NCBI GenBank assembly: GCA_045564655.1
Contig: JBJLGX010000001.1
Span: 62,001-126,000, forward strand
Length of the DNA stretch: 64,000 nt
Direction: 5' to 3'
Source: UBA826 sp045564655
Lineage (GTDB): Bacteria > Chloroflexota > Dehalococcoidia > Lucifugimonadales > UBA826
In this document: piece by piece, positions 36,504 to 45,661 of the stretch
Numbering within the stretch: the first letter of the stretch is position 1
How the letters are laid out: every line of letters starts with the position of its first letter
Notes under the pieces: generated by a model
The model's input: the letters and a program-made list of their open reading frames with translations, nothing else
Told to the model about the DNA's origin: nothing
The model's database searches: none
Translations under genes and position numbers: made by a program

Positions 36504-38129
36504 TTACGTTATTTCATATGACATTTGTTGAAACATGCATCCTTCAACAAATATATCAAAAAAATCTGGGGTAGTTTCAAGTTCTATGTGAGATATATTT
36601 GATACTAAACTTTCAATACGATCTCTCATATCATTCGATCGAAGCATAATTGTTGCTCCTTCAAGTGAACTGTTTCCAACTTTTGTTATTTTTTCAGTAG
36701 GAAAATTTGCTATAAAGCCAATGTTTTTTGCATTTTCTACATCAATGTAGTTAGCAAATCCTCCAGCTAAAAACATCATGTTTATTTCAGCTATAGATTT
36801 ACCGTAATGACGCAAAGCAATGTATTGACCAGAATAGTTTGCAGACTTTGCTTGTGCCAGTGAGCTGATATCTGATCTATATAAATCTAATTCTTCCTCT
36901 TCAGAAAACCTAAAATAGTCAGCGTTATTACTTAGTACCCCCAATTGACTCATTATTTCTGTCCTACGCAATTCTGCGAGTAGATCGACTAGTCCTGAAC
37001 CGCATATACCAAGTATATTTTTGTCACCTATAGTTTTAGTGTGTGGGATATTGTCGGAGGTTATTTTTACAGATTCTACTGCTCCGTCATAACCAGGCAT
37101 TCCGTAAGTTATTTCTCCACCTTCAAATGCTGGTCCGGCTGGACAAGAAGCAGTAACCATTTTATGTCTATTACCAATTACTACTTCAGTATTTGTCCCT
37201 ATGTCTACTAGCATAACTGGATCATCTTTTTCATCCATACTAATCGCTAATAAATCAGCACTTATGTCTGATCCGATGTGAGAACTTATGAGCGGGCCAC
37301 TATATACATGAGCTTCGGGGAATATTCGTAACCCTATATTTGACGCATTAGTAGTAACTGATGTAGTAGGTATTTTTCCATTTTCATAATCTGTTTGAAT
37401 TGATGATTTATATGGTTTCTCTCCTATTGGCTGCACATCAATACCAAATAGTATGTCACGCATAGTTGTATTTCCAACAAAAACAGCATCATAAATTTGT
37501 CGTCTCCGTATACCTGCTTCCTTAGTCATCATTCCTATTTCAAAATTAATTGATGACAACATTACTTGTTGCAATTCACCATTATATTGACCGCCATCAT
37601 AAGATATCCTATTCATAACATCTGATCCTCCAAATTTTTGAGGATTTTCAAATGATGAAGTTAAAATAGTTTCACCTGTTTCAAGATCTACTAGATTAAG
37701 AACAACAGTCGTAGTTCCAATATCGCCAGCAATACCACATATTCGTCCTCTGTATTTGTCTATCTTTGTATTGGCACGCATGACAGAATCGTTTATTTTT
37801 AGAACTTTTGGATTTAAGTCAATTTTTCTGTTAATTGAAGACGTCAATATTTTAGGCTGCCTTCTTAAAGTACTAAATTCGACATCTTCTTTTATGTCAG
37901 TAACATATGTTTGGCAAGCAAGGCGATAATTTTTTTTAAGAAACTTTTCATTCTCTGTAGGAGTGGATAAGGCAGATTCGCCTCTTTTGATTTCAACTAT
38001 GCATTCATGACATTCACCCGTACGGCCACATGATGTTGGAACCCTTAATTTAAGTGAATCAGCATAATCGAAAATCGTCTTATCTTTGGAACCTTCTATT
38101 TCTTGGCTGTCTGCAAATATTGGTGACAT
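36504..38129 (-). CDS. Ferredoxin-ASKHA corrinoid activation protein (RACo-like)
   Basis: 541 aa. Residues 1-80 are a 2Fe-2S ferredoxin with Cys34, Cys40, Cys43 and Cys72. The rest is the DUF4445/ASKHA domain, with AGDIGTTTVVLNLVDLETG near residue 134 and VDIGTNTEVV further on, both phosphate-binding loops. Such proteins use ATP to reduce inactive Co(II) corrinoid back to Co(I). The corrinoid protein at 38453-39184, two genes upstream in transcription, is the natural partner. An in-family alternative is an activator of another metalloenzyme, but the context favours corrinoid. Confidence 0.93.
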   Translation of the reverse strand: MSPIFADSQEIEGSKDKTIFDYADSLKLRVPTSCGRTGECHECIVEIKRGESALSTPTENEKFLKKNYRLACQTYVTDIKEDVEFSTLRRQPKILTSSINRKIDLNPKVLKINDSVMRANTKIDKYRGRICGIAGDIGTTTVVLNLVDLETGETILTSSFENPQKFGGSDVMNRISYDGGQYNGELQQVMLSSINFEIGMMTKEAGIRRRQIYDAVFVGNTTMRDILFGIDVQPIGEKPYKSSIQTDYENGKIPTTSVTTNASNIGLRIFPEAHVYSGPLISSHIGSDISADLLAISMDEKDDPVMLVDIGTNTEVVIGNRHKMVTASCPAGPAFEGGEITYGMPGYDGAVESVKITSDNIPHTKTIGDKNILGICGSGLVDLLAELRRTEIMSQLGVLSNNADYFRFSEEEELDLYRSDISSLAQAKSANYSGQYIALRHYGKSIAEINMMFLAGGFANYIDVENAKNIGFIANFPTEKITKVGNSSLEGATIMLRSNDMRDRIESLVSNISHIELETTPDFFDIFVEGCMFQQMSYEIT

Positions 38130-38199
38130 GAATTTATACTAACAAATATATGTGTAAAGACAATGTTCTCAAGATTCAATGACATGAGTGGTTTTCAAG

Positions 38200-38460
38200 T
38201 TATTCTGTTTCCCATGCTGAGCTGTAATTTAATGAGTCACTACCAGTACATATATATAACTCATTTTCCTTTACGTTCCTATCTTGATTTCTGCATCCAA
38301 ATTTTGCAGTACATTTATCGGCTACATTTTTATATGGACATCGCCATTTTGAAGTATCATTTACTGTTTCTGATATATCTCTAAATATAGAATCTAACTT
38401 TCTAATGCTGGTGTAATATTTTTCTTTATCAAAATCAAGGTTTGGCATTGTGTTATTCAA
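38200..38460 (-). CDS. Small four-cysteine protein in the corrinoid cluster
   Basis: 86 aa. Cysteines at 41, 50, 56 and 71 (spacing x8, x5, x14) could bind zinc or an Fe-S cluster. The start overlaps the end of the corrinoid-protein gene by 8 nt, and the next gene downstream is the ASKHA activase, so it is probably translated as part of the cluster. I do not recognise the family. The first half is helical and charged, with no signal or membrane segment. Confidence 0.7.
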   Translation of the reverse strand: MNNTMPNLDFDKEKYYTSIRKLDSIFRDISETVNDTSKWRCPYKNVADKCTAKFGCRNQDRNVKENELYICTGSDSLNYSSAWETE

Positions 38461-39184
38461 CTACGTAGAATGATTTTGCTAGATCAACACATGATATGGC
38501 ATCTTTTCCATATCCGTCTGCTCCCATGTCATCGGCAAATTCTTGAGTTAGGGGAGCTCCTCCTACCATAACTTTTACGATATCTCTCATTTCGACTTCT
38601 TCAAATGCTTGAATTGTTTTCCCCATATTAGGCATAGTTGTTGTCAATAGAGCAGACATTCCAACTACGTTGGCTTCATTATCTTCTATCGCTTCAATAA
38701 ATTCTTCTGCTGATGTGTCTACTCCAAGATCTATAACATTAAATCCAGCTCCTCGAAGCATCATTATGCATAAATTTTTCCCTATGTCGTGAAGATCCCC
38801 TTTTACTGTCCCCATGATTACTGTCCCGAGAGGCTCAACGCCGGATTCAGATAAAATTGGTTCAATATATACCATACCTGCTTTCATGGCTCTTGCCGCA
38901 ACTAATACTTCAGGGACAAATATTAAATTGTCTCTGAATTTAACTCCTACTATGGCCATGCCCGCTATAAGACCATCATCTAGAATCGTGTTAGCTGAAA
39001 AGCCTTTTTCAAGAGCTGATTCCGTTAAGGTTCCTACTTCTACGTTTTTACCTTGTATTAGATTTACGGATATTTCTTGCATTAAAGGATCGGCATGTTT
39101 CCAAAGTGCACGAATGTGGGCTTGCTCTTTAGGATCTGCAACGTATTGAAGCTCTTTCTCCAATGTTTCATTCACAATAGGCAT
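38453..39184 (-). CDS. Corrinoid protein of a methyltransferase system (MtaC/MtbC-like)
   Basis: 243 aa. Residues about 20-115 are the B12-binding four-helix cap. The Rossmann B12-binding domain begins at 120 with GTVIMGTVKGDLHDIGKN; the axial-ligand motif is Asp130-x-His132-x-x-Gly135. The rest has GMSALLTTTM and VKVMVGGAPL. It shuttles a methyl group between two methyltransferases on a corrinoid. Its neighbours are a URO-D-family methyltransferase, a homocysteine-methyltransferase-like protein and a RACo-like activase. Together they form a corrinoid demethylation module. Confidence 0.95.
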   Translation of the reverse strand: MPIVNETLEKELQYVADPKEQAHIRALWKHADPLMQEISVNLIQGKNVEVGTLTESALEKGFSANTILDDGLIAGMAIVGVKFRDNLIFVPEVLVAARAMKAGMVYIEPILSESGVEPLGTVIMGTVKGDLHDIGKNLCIMMLRGAGFNVIDLGVDTSAEEFIEAIEDNEANVVGMSALLTTTMPNMGKTIQAFEEVEMRDIVKVMVGGAPLTQEFADDMGADGYGKDAISCVDLAKSFYVVE

Positions 39185-39231
39185 GTATTATCCTCAATCA
39201 ATGTTTTTGCTGTTAATTAACAATAATTAAT

Positions 39232-40272
39232 TTAATCACTTGCTTGTGCCTTAGTCCAGTCTTTTACTGCCTCTGGTATTGCAATTAAGTTCTGTACTTT
39301 TGTTGCCAAAGGAATAGCACATTCTGGAGCAATCATTTGAACGCCGGCATCTAAACATTTAAAAACTTCTTCTTTCACATCTTCTGGATCTTTTGCGTAC
39401 AAAGTTTCTGGATTGTTGATATTTCCCACTAAACCTATACCGCCATCTACGGCCCCCATAGCTTCACTAGGGTCGTTTTTTGAATCAAAGTGAAAAGAAG
39501 CCATACCTGTTTGTGCTATATAAGGCATTCTGTCTACAGTTCTTCCGCATATGTGTAATATTATAGGCACTGGTAATTTTTCGACCATATCTGTATGTAT
39601 ATCTTGTAGGAATCGTTTGTAGTACTCGCCACTGACCAAATCTCCGGTTGCATGGTCTGGAAAGGTTAAAACATCAGCACCAGCATCGATTTGTGCTTGT
39701 CCAAACAAGACTGAGATTTCTGTCAGTTTTTCTAAAGCTTTGAAAGTTTCTTCAGGATTATCAACACTTCCTAGCAAGAATGCTTCTACTCCAAACACGT
39801 GATACGCTAATGTCCATGGCCCCATTGTTTTCCCAATTATAGCTACTTCATCTCCAAATTCCTTTCGTATCATTTTGATGGATTCTGTTATAGCTTTAAC
39901 TTCACGGTGTTTTAGAAAATCAGAGGGTATTTTCACATCACTTGAATCTTTCCATATTGGATTGTACATTCTTACTGTAGGCCAATTGTCTTTTTCTTCC
40001 CATTGCATTTCACAGCCAAGTGCCGAAGATTCTTGGATTATACTGAAATATGGTGATATGCTATCAAAACCTAGTTCTGTGTAGCCTGTTGACGCTAGTC
40101 TAGCAGCTAACTCTGGATCTCTGCATGCTTCAGGGAATGAAGCTCCTACTAGGTCCATAAGTTCAACTGTTGCCACACTTGTTGGATTAGCAACTGGGGT
40201 CCTATCTACAGGTTTGCCTGAAAGAGCGTTAAGCACACGTTCACGAGATGTCATTTCGGATTTTTTTTGCAT
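39232..40272 (-). CDS. URO-D family methyltransferase (MtaA/MtbA-like)
   Basis: 346 aa. The uroporphyrinogen-decarboxylase fold proteins of this subgroup are zinc methyltransferases rather than decarboxylases. The zinc ligands His240, Cys242 (in LHICG) and Cys318 (in APECAIPL) are present, as in MtaA, MtbA and O-demethylase homologues. It either moves the methyl group from a methylated substrate to the corrinoid protein or from there to an acceptor. An SD (GAAGG) is in place before ATG 40272. No MttB/MtgB-type methyltransferase is in the window, so this may be the substrate-specific enzyme. Confidence 0.9.
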   Translation of the reverse strand: MQKKSEMTSRERVLNALSGKPVDRTPVANPTSVATVELMDLVGASFPEACRDPELAARLASTGYTELGFDSISPYFSIIQESSALGCEMQWEEKDNWPTVRMYNPIWKDSSDVKIPSDFLKHREVKAITESIKMIRKEFGDEVAIIGKTMGPWTLAYHVFGVEAFLLGSVDNPEETFKALEKLTEISVLFGQAQIDAGADVLTFPDHATGDLVSGEYYKRFLQDIHTDMVEKLPVPIILHICGRTVDRMPYIAQTGMASFHFDSKNDPSEAMGAVDGGIGLVGNINNPETLYAKDPEDVKEEVFKCLDAGVQMIAPECAIPLATKVQNLIAIPEAVKDWTKAQASD

Positions 40273-40282
40273 ATTGCCTTCT

Positions 40283-40957
40283 TTACACCTGGCTAAAGCC
40301 CAGTGTTCCTGTTGTCATTTGCCCTTTTAAATCTTCCGCAGCCATCATTGATTCAACGCTACTTATATTTCTTGAATAGGGTAATAATACCCTAATTAAT
40401 CCATCATGAAACTGGTTACACGGAAATGCTATGACATCATCAGATATTTTTTGCATTTCTCCATACTTTATAAATCCAGCAACAATCATTCTTAATCTCA
40501 TAGCAGGGTTTCGTGCTTCACCTTTTACTATCACTCTGTATGAATTTATATTTGAATCATTATTTTTTTCAACAAATATATGTAGATCTGATTTACTATC
40601 TTTTATTGTTAGAATGTCTGATGTAGGAGCGTAATCTGGTGCTTTCCCAACAGCTTGATTCAGCAAAAATTTTATGGGGCGTTCATGAATGTTGGAACAT
40701 TCAAACTTGACTTGATTGTCAGTTTCTCCTACAGGAATCATTCCACCTAGTTTAACTAATTGATCACGTATTTGCGTTATTCTGTCTTTCGAACCTTTAG
40801 AATTGTCAAATGACCAGACTGTAAAAACATCATCTTTTAGGTAAAGTCCAATTGATATGTTGTTATAGTATTTATCCATTGAAACCAATTCGACGCATTT
40901 TCCATATTGAGATATAACATCAATAGGTCTTTGTCCAGAATAATTTGTTATAGACAT
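40283..40957 (-). CDS. Unknown protein in the corrinoid cluster
   Basis: 224 aa, soluble, mixed alpha/beta, no cysteine cluster, signal or membrane segment. It lies 3 nt from the upstream homocysteine-methyltransferase-like gene and 10 nt from the downstream URO-D methyltransferase, so it is embedded in the operon. Conserved-looking parts are GEARNPAMRLRMIVAGFIKY (near 151-170) and QFHDGLIRVLLPYSR (near 187-201). I do not recognise the family. Its position argues for a role with the methyl-transfer enzymes, perhaps as a subunit or substrate adaptor. Confidence 0.75.
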   Translation of the reverse strand: MSITNYSGQRPIDVISQYGKCVELVSMDKYYNNISIGLYLKDDVFTVWSFDNSKGSKDRITQIRDQLVKLGGMIPVGETDNQVKFECSNIHERPIKFLLNQAVGKAPDYAPTSDILTIKDSKSDLHIFVEKNNDSNINSYRVIVKGEARNPAMRLRMIVAGFIKYGEMQKISDDVIAFPCNQFHDGLIRVLLPYSRNISSVESMMAAEDLKGQMTTGTLGFSQV

Positions 40958-40960
40958 TTG

Positions 40961-41869
40961 TTAATCCTTGTTTAGAGATTCGTGTATTGCTTTTATGTGA
41001 GTAGGAGATGTCCCACAACATCCACCTATTATATTTATTCCAATATCTTTTAGTTTCATAAATCGTTCAGCCATATATTCAGGAGTTTCAGGATATATTA
41101 TTTCACCTGATTTCATACTCGGGATTCCTGCGTTTGAATGAATTATTAAAGGAGTATCGGTTGAGTCACGCATTTTTTGAGCAATTTCAATCATATTATC
41201 TATTCCATTTCCGCAATTACTTCCTACAATATGTGCTCCAGCATTACTTAATTCTATAGCAGCATTTTCCGGAGTTATTCCCATCATTGTAAAGAATCCT
41301 CTAGGCCCTTTATCAAAAGTCATAGTAGCGGCAATTATAAGATTTGTATTTTCTAATCCAGCCTTTATCGCAATCGATGCCTCCTCTATTGCTGTCATTG
41401 TTTCTATGACGATACCGTCGACTCCTCCTGCTTCTAAAGCGATCACTTGTTCCTTAAAGGCTTCATACATATCTTTTTCTGTAATATCCCCATATGGTTC
41501 GAGGAATTGTCCTGTTGGGCCAACTGAGCCTAATACAAATTTACCTTCTGGTGCCTGTGATTTTGCTATTAATGCTGCTTGTTTATTCAATTCATGTACT
41601 TTTTCTTCTAGGCCGTAGTGTTTTTGTCGAAATATCGTACCCCCAAATGAATTGGTTAACACTATATCTGAGCCTGCGTCATAAAAATCTTTTGCCATTA
41701 ACTTTACTGTTTCTGGATTAGTAATATTGAATTCTTCAGGATCTCCACCAGCTTCTAACCCATGAGATTGTAAATAGGTTCCTATTCCGCCATCTGAAAT
41801 AAGGGTTTCTCCTGATTCGATTTTTTCTAATAGTGGGTGACTAAGTTTTAATTTATTTGTCATTTTCAT
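40961..41869 (-). CDS. Homocysteine S-methyltransferase family protein
   Basis: 302 aa. The zinc ligands of this TIM-barrel family are visible as the Cys of VGSNCGNG and the Cys pair of GGCCGTSP. The N-terminus has SDGGIGTYLQSHG and the middle GSVGPTGQFLEPYG. Its stand-alone size fits BHMT/MmuM-type enzymes and corrinoid methyltransferases. It probably passes the methyl group from the corrinoid protein to homocysteine or takes it from a donor. It overlaps the end of the upstream virulence-factor-like gene by 17 nt. Confidence 0.9.
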   Translation of the reverse strand: MKMTNKLKLSHPLLEKIESGETLISDGGIGTYLQSHGLEAGGDPEEFNITNPETVKLMAKDFYDAGSDIVLTNSFGGTIFRQKHYGLEEKVHELNKQAALIAKSQAPEGKFVLGSVGPTGQFLEPYGDITEKDMYEAFKEQVIALEAGGVDGIVIETMTAIEEASIAIKAGLENTNLIIAATMTFDKGPRGFFTMMGITPENAAIELSNAGAHIVGSNCGNGIDNMIEIAQKMRDSTDTPLIIHSNAGIPSMKSGEIIYPETPEYMAERFMKLKDIGINIIGGCCGTSPTHIKAIHESLNKD

Positions 41870-42206
41870 CCATCCAATGATCTATACTTCCTGGAATCCC
41901 AGTTCGTTTTCCTGTCTTATGTAAATCTCTTATTCTAGCCACAAAATCTTTAGGCATTAATAGGTTGTATTTTTCGGCTATTTTGTCAGATATATCTTTA
42001 GCTGAACCTTCTGTTGTAATTTCATTGCCCCAATTCCATCCCATCAAATAATCATCCGATCCAATACTTCCGTCAAGCATAGAAATAGAATCAACAGCTT
42101 GTTGAAACCTAGAATCTAAGGGGTGAGATATTGTTTCATCTCCGTCATCTACTTTAATTTGTACAGGGATTTCTTTCCAATACATTATTTGATATTTGCT
42201 AACCAT
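41853..42206 (-). CDS. Virulence-factor-like (PF13769) protein
   Basis: 117 aa. The opening YQIMYWKEIPVQIKVDDGD and the later DDYLMGWNWG are the fingerprints of the small PF13769 family, which is misnamed virulence factor. In marine Alphaproteobacteria it sits beside corrinoid methyltransferase and methylene-tetrahydrofolate genes, and here it opens the corrinoid cluster. Its biochemical role is unknown. It is 27 nt downstream of argS and overlaps the next gene. Confidence 0.82.
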   Translation of the reverse strand: MVSKYQIMYWKEIPVQIKVDDGDETISHPLDSRFQQAVDSISMLDGSIGSDDYLMGWNWGNEITTEGSAKDISDKIAEKYNLLMPKDFVARIRDLHKTGKRTGIPGSIDHWMDENDK

Positions 42207-42233
42207 AAAAATCCAATTGGCATATTATTTTAA

Positions 42234-43910
42234 TTACATTTCTTCTGGAGATGTCATCCCCATCATTTTAAGGCATGTGTCTAGCATTATACGGGTTGCA
42301 TCAATAAGTAACAGCCTTGAAATAGTTTCATTCATATTTTGAGGGTCTTCGTTAATAACTTTGCAATGTTGGTAAAAAAGATGGAATCTACTTGCTAACT
42401 CAAAAGAATAATGTGGTATGTGGTGAGGAGAAAGATTAGTTGAACTCATCTCTAATATTTCTGGGAATTCAATTAATTTTTTAATTAGCTCTAACTCAGT
42501 TTGATTGTTATAAATTGTTTTTTCTGTGTTGTTAAAATAATCTATCTTTTTAATATTAGCTGACTTTAAAATACTACATATGCGAGCATGAGCATATTGA
42601 ATATAATAGATAGGGTTTTCAGAAGATTGTTTTTTTGTTAAATCTAAGTCGAATTCTACTTGGCTCTCATGAGATTTTGATAGAAACATGTATCTACATG
42701 CATCAGAACCTATTTCTTTTACTAGTGTTGCTAGAGGTATGGCCGTACCTTTTCGTTTAGATAATTTTTCTGTCACAGACCCTTTTTTAAATCTAACCAT
42801 TTGAACTAGAATAACGTCTAGTTTAGATGCGTCGACTTTTATAAGTGATAAAGCTTTTTTTAATCTTGGTATTTGTCCGTGATGATCGGCACCCCATATA
42901 TCGATAACTTTATCGAAATTCCTTTTTTTAAATTTGTTGAAATGATAGGCTATATCTGTTGCATAATAAGTGGGTATCCCGTTATTACGTATTAGAACAT
43001 TATCTTTTTCTTCGCCTAATTGGGATGTTTTTAGCCAAGTGGCTCCATCTTTTTGTGTTACGTATCCAGATTCTTCCAAAGCTTGTAAACAGTATTGGAA
43101 CTCATTATTATCTAATAAAGTTTTTTCACTAAACCATTCATCAAATTTAATACCTAATAAATCTAATTCAGATGCTATTTGTGAAAGTATTAAGCTTTTA
43201 CCTAAAAATCCTATTTCTGATTTTGATTCGGATTCATTTAAATTAAGATATTTTTCCCCTTTGGATGATTTGATTTTTTGAGCAATTGACACAATATCTT
43301 CACCTGGGTATAGACCATCGGGAAAATCAATATTGTCATCGAACAATTGTTTGTATCTAATTAGAAGAGATTGGTTAAATTTTTCAATTTGATTGCCTGC
43401 ATCATTAATATAGTATTCTTGATGAACTGCATGCCCAGTTGCTTGTAAGATATTTGCAATTGTACTGCCAATAACTGCTCCTCTTATATGCGCTACATGT
43501 AGTTGACCTGTAGGATTAGCACTTACGTATTCAACTTGTACAGTTTTATTTTCACCTATATCTAGTCGAGTGAATTTTTCAGGGGATTTCCTTATTGATT
43601 TAACCTGAGACGCTAACCAAATTGAATTCAATGATAAATTGATAAATCCAGGGGAGGTTATATTTTTCACAGATATCATTTCATTTGAATCAAGATTTGA
43701 CACTATTGCTTTTGCGATATCCATCGGATTCATTTTTAAGATGCTCGAGAGTTTTAATGAAATTGTACAGGCAAAATCACCGTGCTCTTTTTTTTGAGGC
43801 CGTTCTATCAAAATTTCTGGAATAGAAGCTTTTGGTAAATCTCCACTTTCCATCGATGTGTTGATTGCTCTTGAGACTTGCGTTGTAACTAATTCAGATA
43901 TAGTGGGCAC
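42234..43910 (-). CDS. argS: Arginyl-tRNA synthetase
   Basis: 558 aa, normal length. The N-terminal Add1 domain is followed by the class I motif ANPTGQLHVAHIRG (HVAH replacing HIGH). The second motif appears as EKLSKRKG in place of KMSKS. The anticodon-binding DALR domain ends the protein (SRLLLIDATRIMLDTCLKMMG). It is 19 nt downstream of selD, and the corrinoid cluster follows on the same strand. Confidence 0.98.
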   Translation of the reverse strand: MPTISELVTTQVSRAINTSMESGDLPKASIPEILIERPQKKEHGDFACTISLKLSSILKMNPMDIAKAIVSNLDSNEMISVKNITSPGFINLSLNSIWLASQVKSIRKSPEKFTRLDIGENKTVQVEYVSANPTGQLHVAHIRGAVIGSTIANILQATGHAVHQEYYINDAGNQIEKFNQSLLIRYKQLFDDNIDFPDGLYPGEDIVSIAQKIKSSKGEKYLNLNESESKSEIGFLGKSLILSQIASELDLLGIKFDEWFSEKTLLDNNEFQYCLQALEESGYVTQKDGATWLKTSQLGEEKDNVLIRNNGIPTYYATDIAYHFNKFKKRNFDKVIDIWGADHHGQIPRLKKALSLIKVDASKLDVILVQMVRFKKGSVTEKLSKRKGTAIPLATLVKEIGSDACRYMFLSKSHESQVEFDLDLTKKQSSENPIYYIQYAHARICSILKSANIKKIDYFNNTEKTIYNNQTELELIKKLIEFPEILEMSSTNLSPHHIPHYSFELASRFHLFYQHCKVINEDPQNMNETISRLLLIDATRIMLDTCLKMMGMTSPEEM

Positions 43911-43929
43911 TTTTATTCACCAAGTTTTA

Positions 43930-44988
43930 TTATAGGGACACCTTAATGCTTATAGTATTAGATTCCCTAGGTATAACATTTCCGATAATTACAGCCTCAT
44001 AAAAACTATCCTTATTTATTGTGGTTAACAATTCTGGTACCTTGGATGTTTCTAAAGATATAATCAAGCCACCAGAAGTTTGAGCATCAGCCAATAGGAT
44101 TTTCTTGTCATTTTCTATGAGAGTATCAAAGATGATATTTTGCGATACGGCATCTAAATTATTAAGTGTACCTCCGGGAATCATTCCTTCTTTGATTAAA
44201 GGAAATACTCCTTCTAGTATAGGTATTTTATTAAAATTTACGACAGCAGTTTTATTGGATGAGTCCATCATTTCTTTTAAATGCCCCAGTAATCCAAATC
44301 CTGTTACGTCTGTGCAGGCATTAGCCCCTATTTTAACCATCGATTCAGATGCATGACGGTTTAATGTTTTCATAACAGTGATTGCAGAGTCCAATATAGC
44401 CTCTTTGGTAGCATTGTTTTTACTAGCTGTGGTTATTATACCTGTGCCTATTGGCTTAGTAAGTATTAAAGAGTCTCCGACTTGAGAATTACTGTTTGTG
44501 ATTTCAGAACCAGGAGTTATTATTCCAGTTACACTTAATCCATATTTGGGCTCCTCATCGACAACAGTGTGGCCTCCTGCAATTGCAATATTGGCTTCCG
44601 TGGCTTTAGCTGCCCCGCCTTTTAAAATTTGAGCCAATATATTCAGGTCTAAATCTTTAGGGAATCCAACTATGTTTAGTGCGGTTATAGGTTTTGCTCC
44701 CATAGCATATATGTCTGATAAAGAATTTGCAGCAGCTATTTCACCAAAAGTGAAGGGGTCATCTACAATTGGAGGGAAGAAATCTATAGTATTCACAACA
44801 GCTATATCGTCTGAAATCTTGTAAACAGAAGCGTCATCACTTGTTGTATTTCCAACAAGTAAATTTTGGTCGGGAAGATTTGGTATTTGAAGCAAAACTT
44901 GCTCCAGCTCGCTAGAACTTAATTTTGCTGCTCAACCTGCACAAGTTGCTAGTTCGGTTAGTTTAATGCTGTTTTCTTTATTGGTCAC
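43930..44988 (-). CDS. selD: Selenide, water dikinase, selenocysteine-containing
   Basis: 352 aa from GTG 44988, reading through the UGA at 44932-44934 as selenocysteine (Sec19). The N-terminus reads LTELATCAG-Sec-AAKL. Sec19 aligns with the catalytic Cys17 of E. coli SelD, and Lys22 with its Lys20. A conventional annotation starting after the UGA (TTG 44895) would lose this active site. The rest is a complete SelD/AIRS ATPase (TTSDDASVYKI, VNTIDFFPP, CTDVTGFGLLGH). It makes selenophosphate for Sec and selenouridine. An in-frame TAA 15 nt upstream of the GTG (separated by AAA GAG AAT CAA) limits the start. selA, selB and selC are not in the window. Confidence 0.92.
44891..44934 (-). promoter_or_regulatory. 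SECIS-like hairpin after the Sec UGA of selD
   Basis: Directly after the UGA (44932-44934) the mRNA can fold into a two-part hairpin. A 9-bp lower stem pairs 44929-44921 with 44899-44891 (one U-G pair). A small internal loop follows, then a 7-bp upper stem pairs 44918-44912 with 44907-44901, closed by the tetraloop CGAG (44911-44908). The loop lies 20-23 nt after the UGA with a G in it. Bacterial SECIS elements recognised by SelB have this placement and form. Confidence 0.75.
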
Positions 44989-45076
44989 TTGATTCTCTTT
45001 TTAAATAATTTAAATAATATGATATCAGTACTAAAGATCTATACCTATAGTAAAAAATTTATAATCTAGATTAAAA

Positions 45077-45535
45077 TTATTTCTTAATTTTTATTGACGG
45101 ATATTTCTTAATCGAATCTTCAAGTAATTTAAAATCTTTTTGTGGAAGCAGGTGCAAGGTATCCCAGAAAGCTAAGTGCCAATCTTCCGGGATCCATTTT
45201 TTAACATATTCTAGTCTAGGTCCAATATATGAAGCATTTAAGAAATTGCTCTCTTCTAATACATGGTTTGGCTTTAGCGTGACTCTATATTTAAACTCAT
45301 CAATTTTTTCTTTTGGCAGCCATGTTTGTGATGTGTCTTCAAAGCACTCTTCTTTTATCGTTGCAGTTGCTGTCCATGCTTTTAAGGTACGTGTGTAGAA
45401 TATTACACGATCATTTTTTTTCATTCTTTGAGCGCGTCTTTTATATTTTGATCCAACACCAAATAATTCATAATTCAAATTACGAGTTATCTCAGAATTC
45501 TCTTTATTTTCTACAAACATCCAATAGTTTGTTCC
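45077..45535 (-). CDS. EVE domain protein
   Basis: 152 aa from the ATG at 45535 (an ATG-like start at 45577 would add 14 hydrophobic residues with no support). The start NYWMFVENKEN, the block KKNDRVIFYTRTLKAWTATATI and the end AFWDTLHLLPQKDFKLLEDSI are typical of EVE domains (the PUA-like family formerly UPF0310). EVE domains bind modified bases in RNA or DNA. Here the protein stands alone, 88 nt upstream of selD, with no restriction nuclease nearby. Confidence 0.85.
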   Translation of the reverse strand, partial: GTNYWMFVENKENSEITRNLNYELFGVGSKYKRRAQRMKKNDRVIFYTRTLKAWTATATIKEECFEDTSQTWLPKEKIDEFKYRVTLKPNHVLEESNFLNASYIGPRLEYVKKWIPEDWHLAFWDTLHLLPQKDFKLLEDSIKKYPSIKIKK

Positions 45536-45661
45536 CATTAATCTCTCCACATAGTAAAGTATGTACATAAAGATCATACTTTTTTATCATTATACAATTC
45601 TCATTTATAAATAGGATAGATTTTGTATCTGATGATTTGAAATCTATAATAGGAAGTTTGC

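Noticed and set aside
38130..42206. Cobalamin riboswitch controlling the corrinoid cluster
   Set aside because: The gaps in the cluster are too short (27 nt before the first gene, 47 nt at most within) to hold one; expression probably follows argS or internal promoters.
45077..45535. EVE-domain gene as part of a restriction or defence island
   Set aside because: No nuclease, methylase or helicase is nearby; neighbours are selD and ispD.
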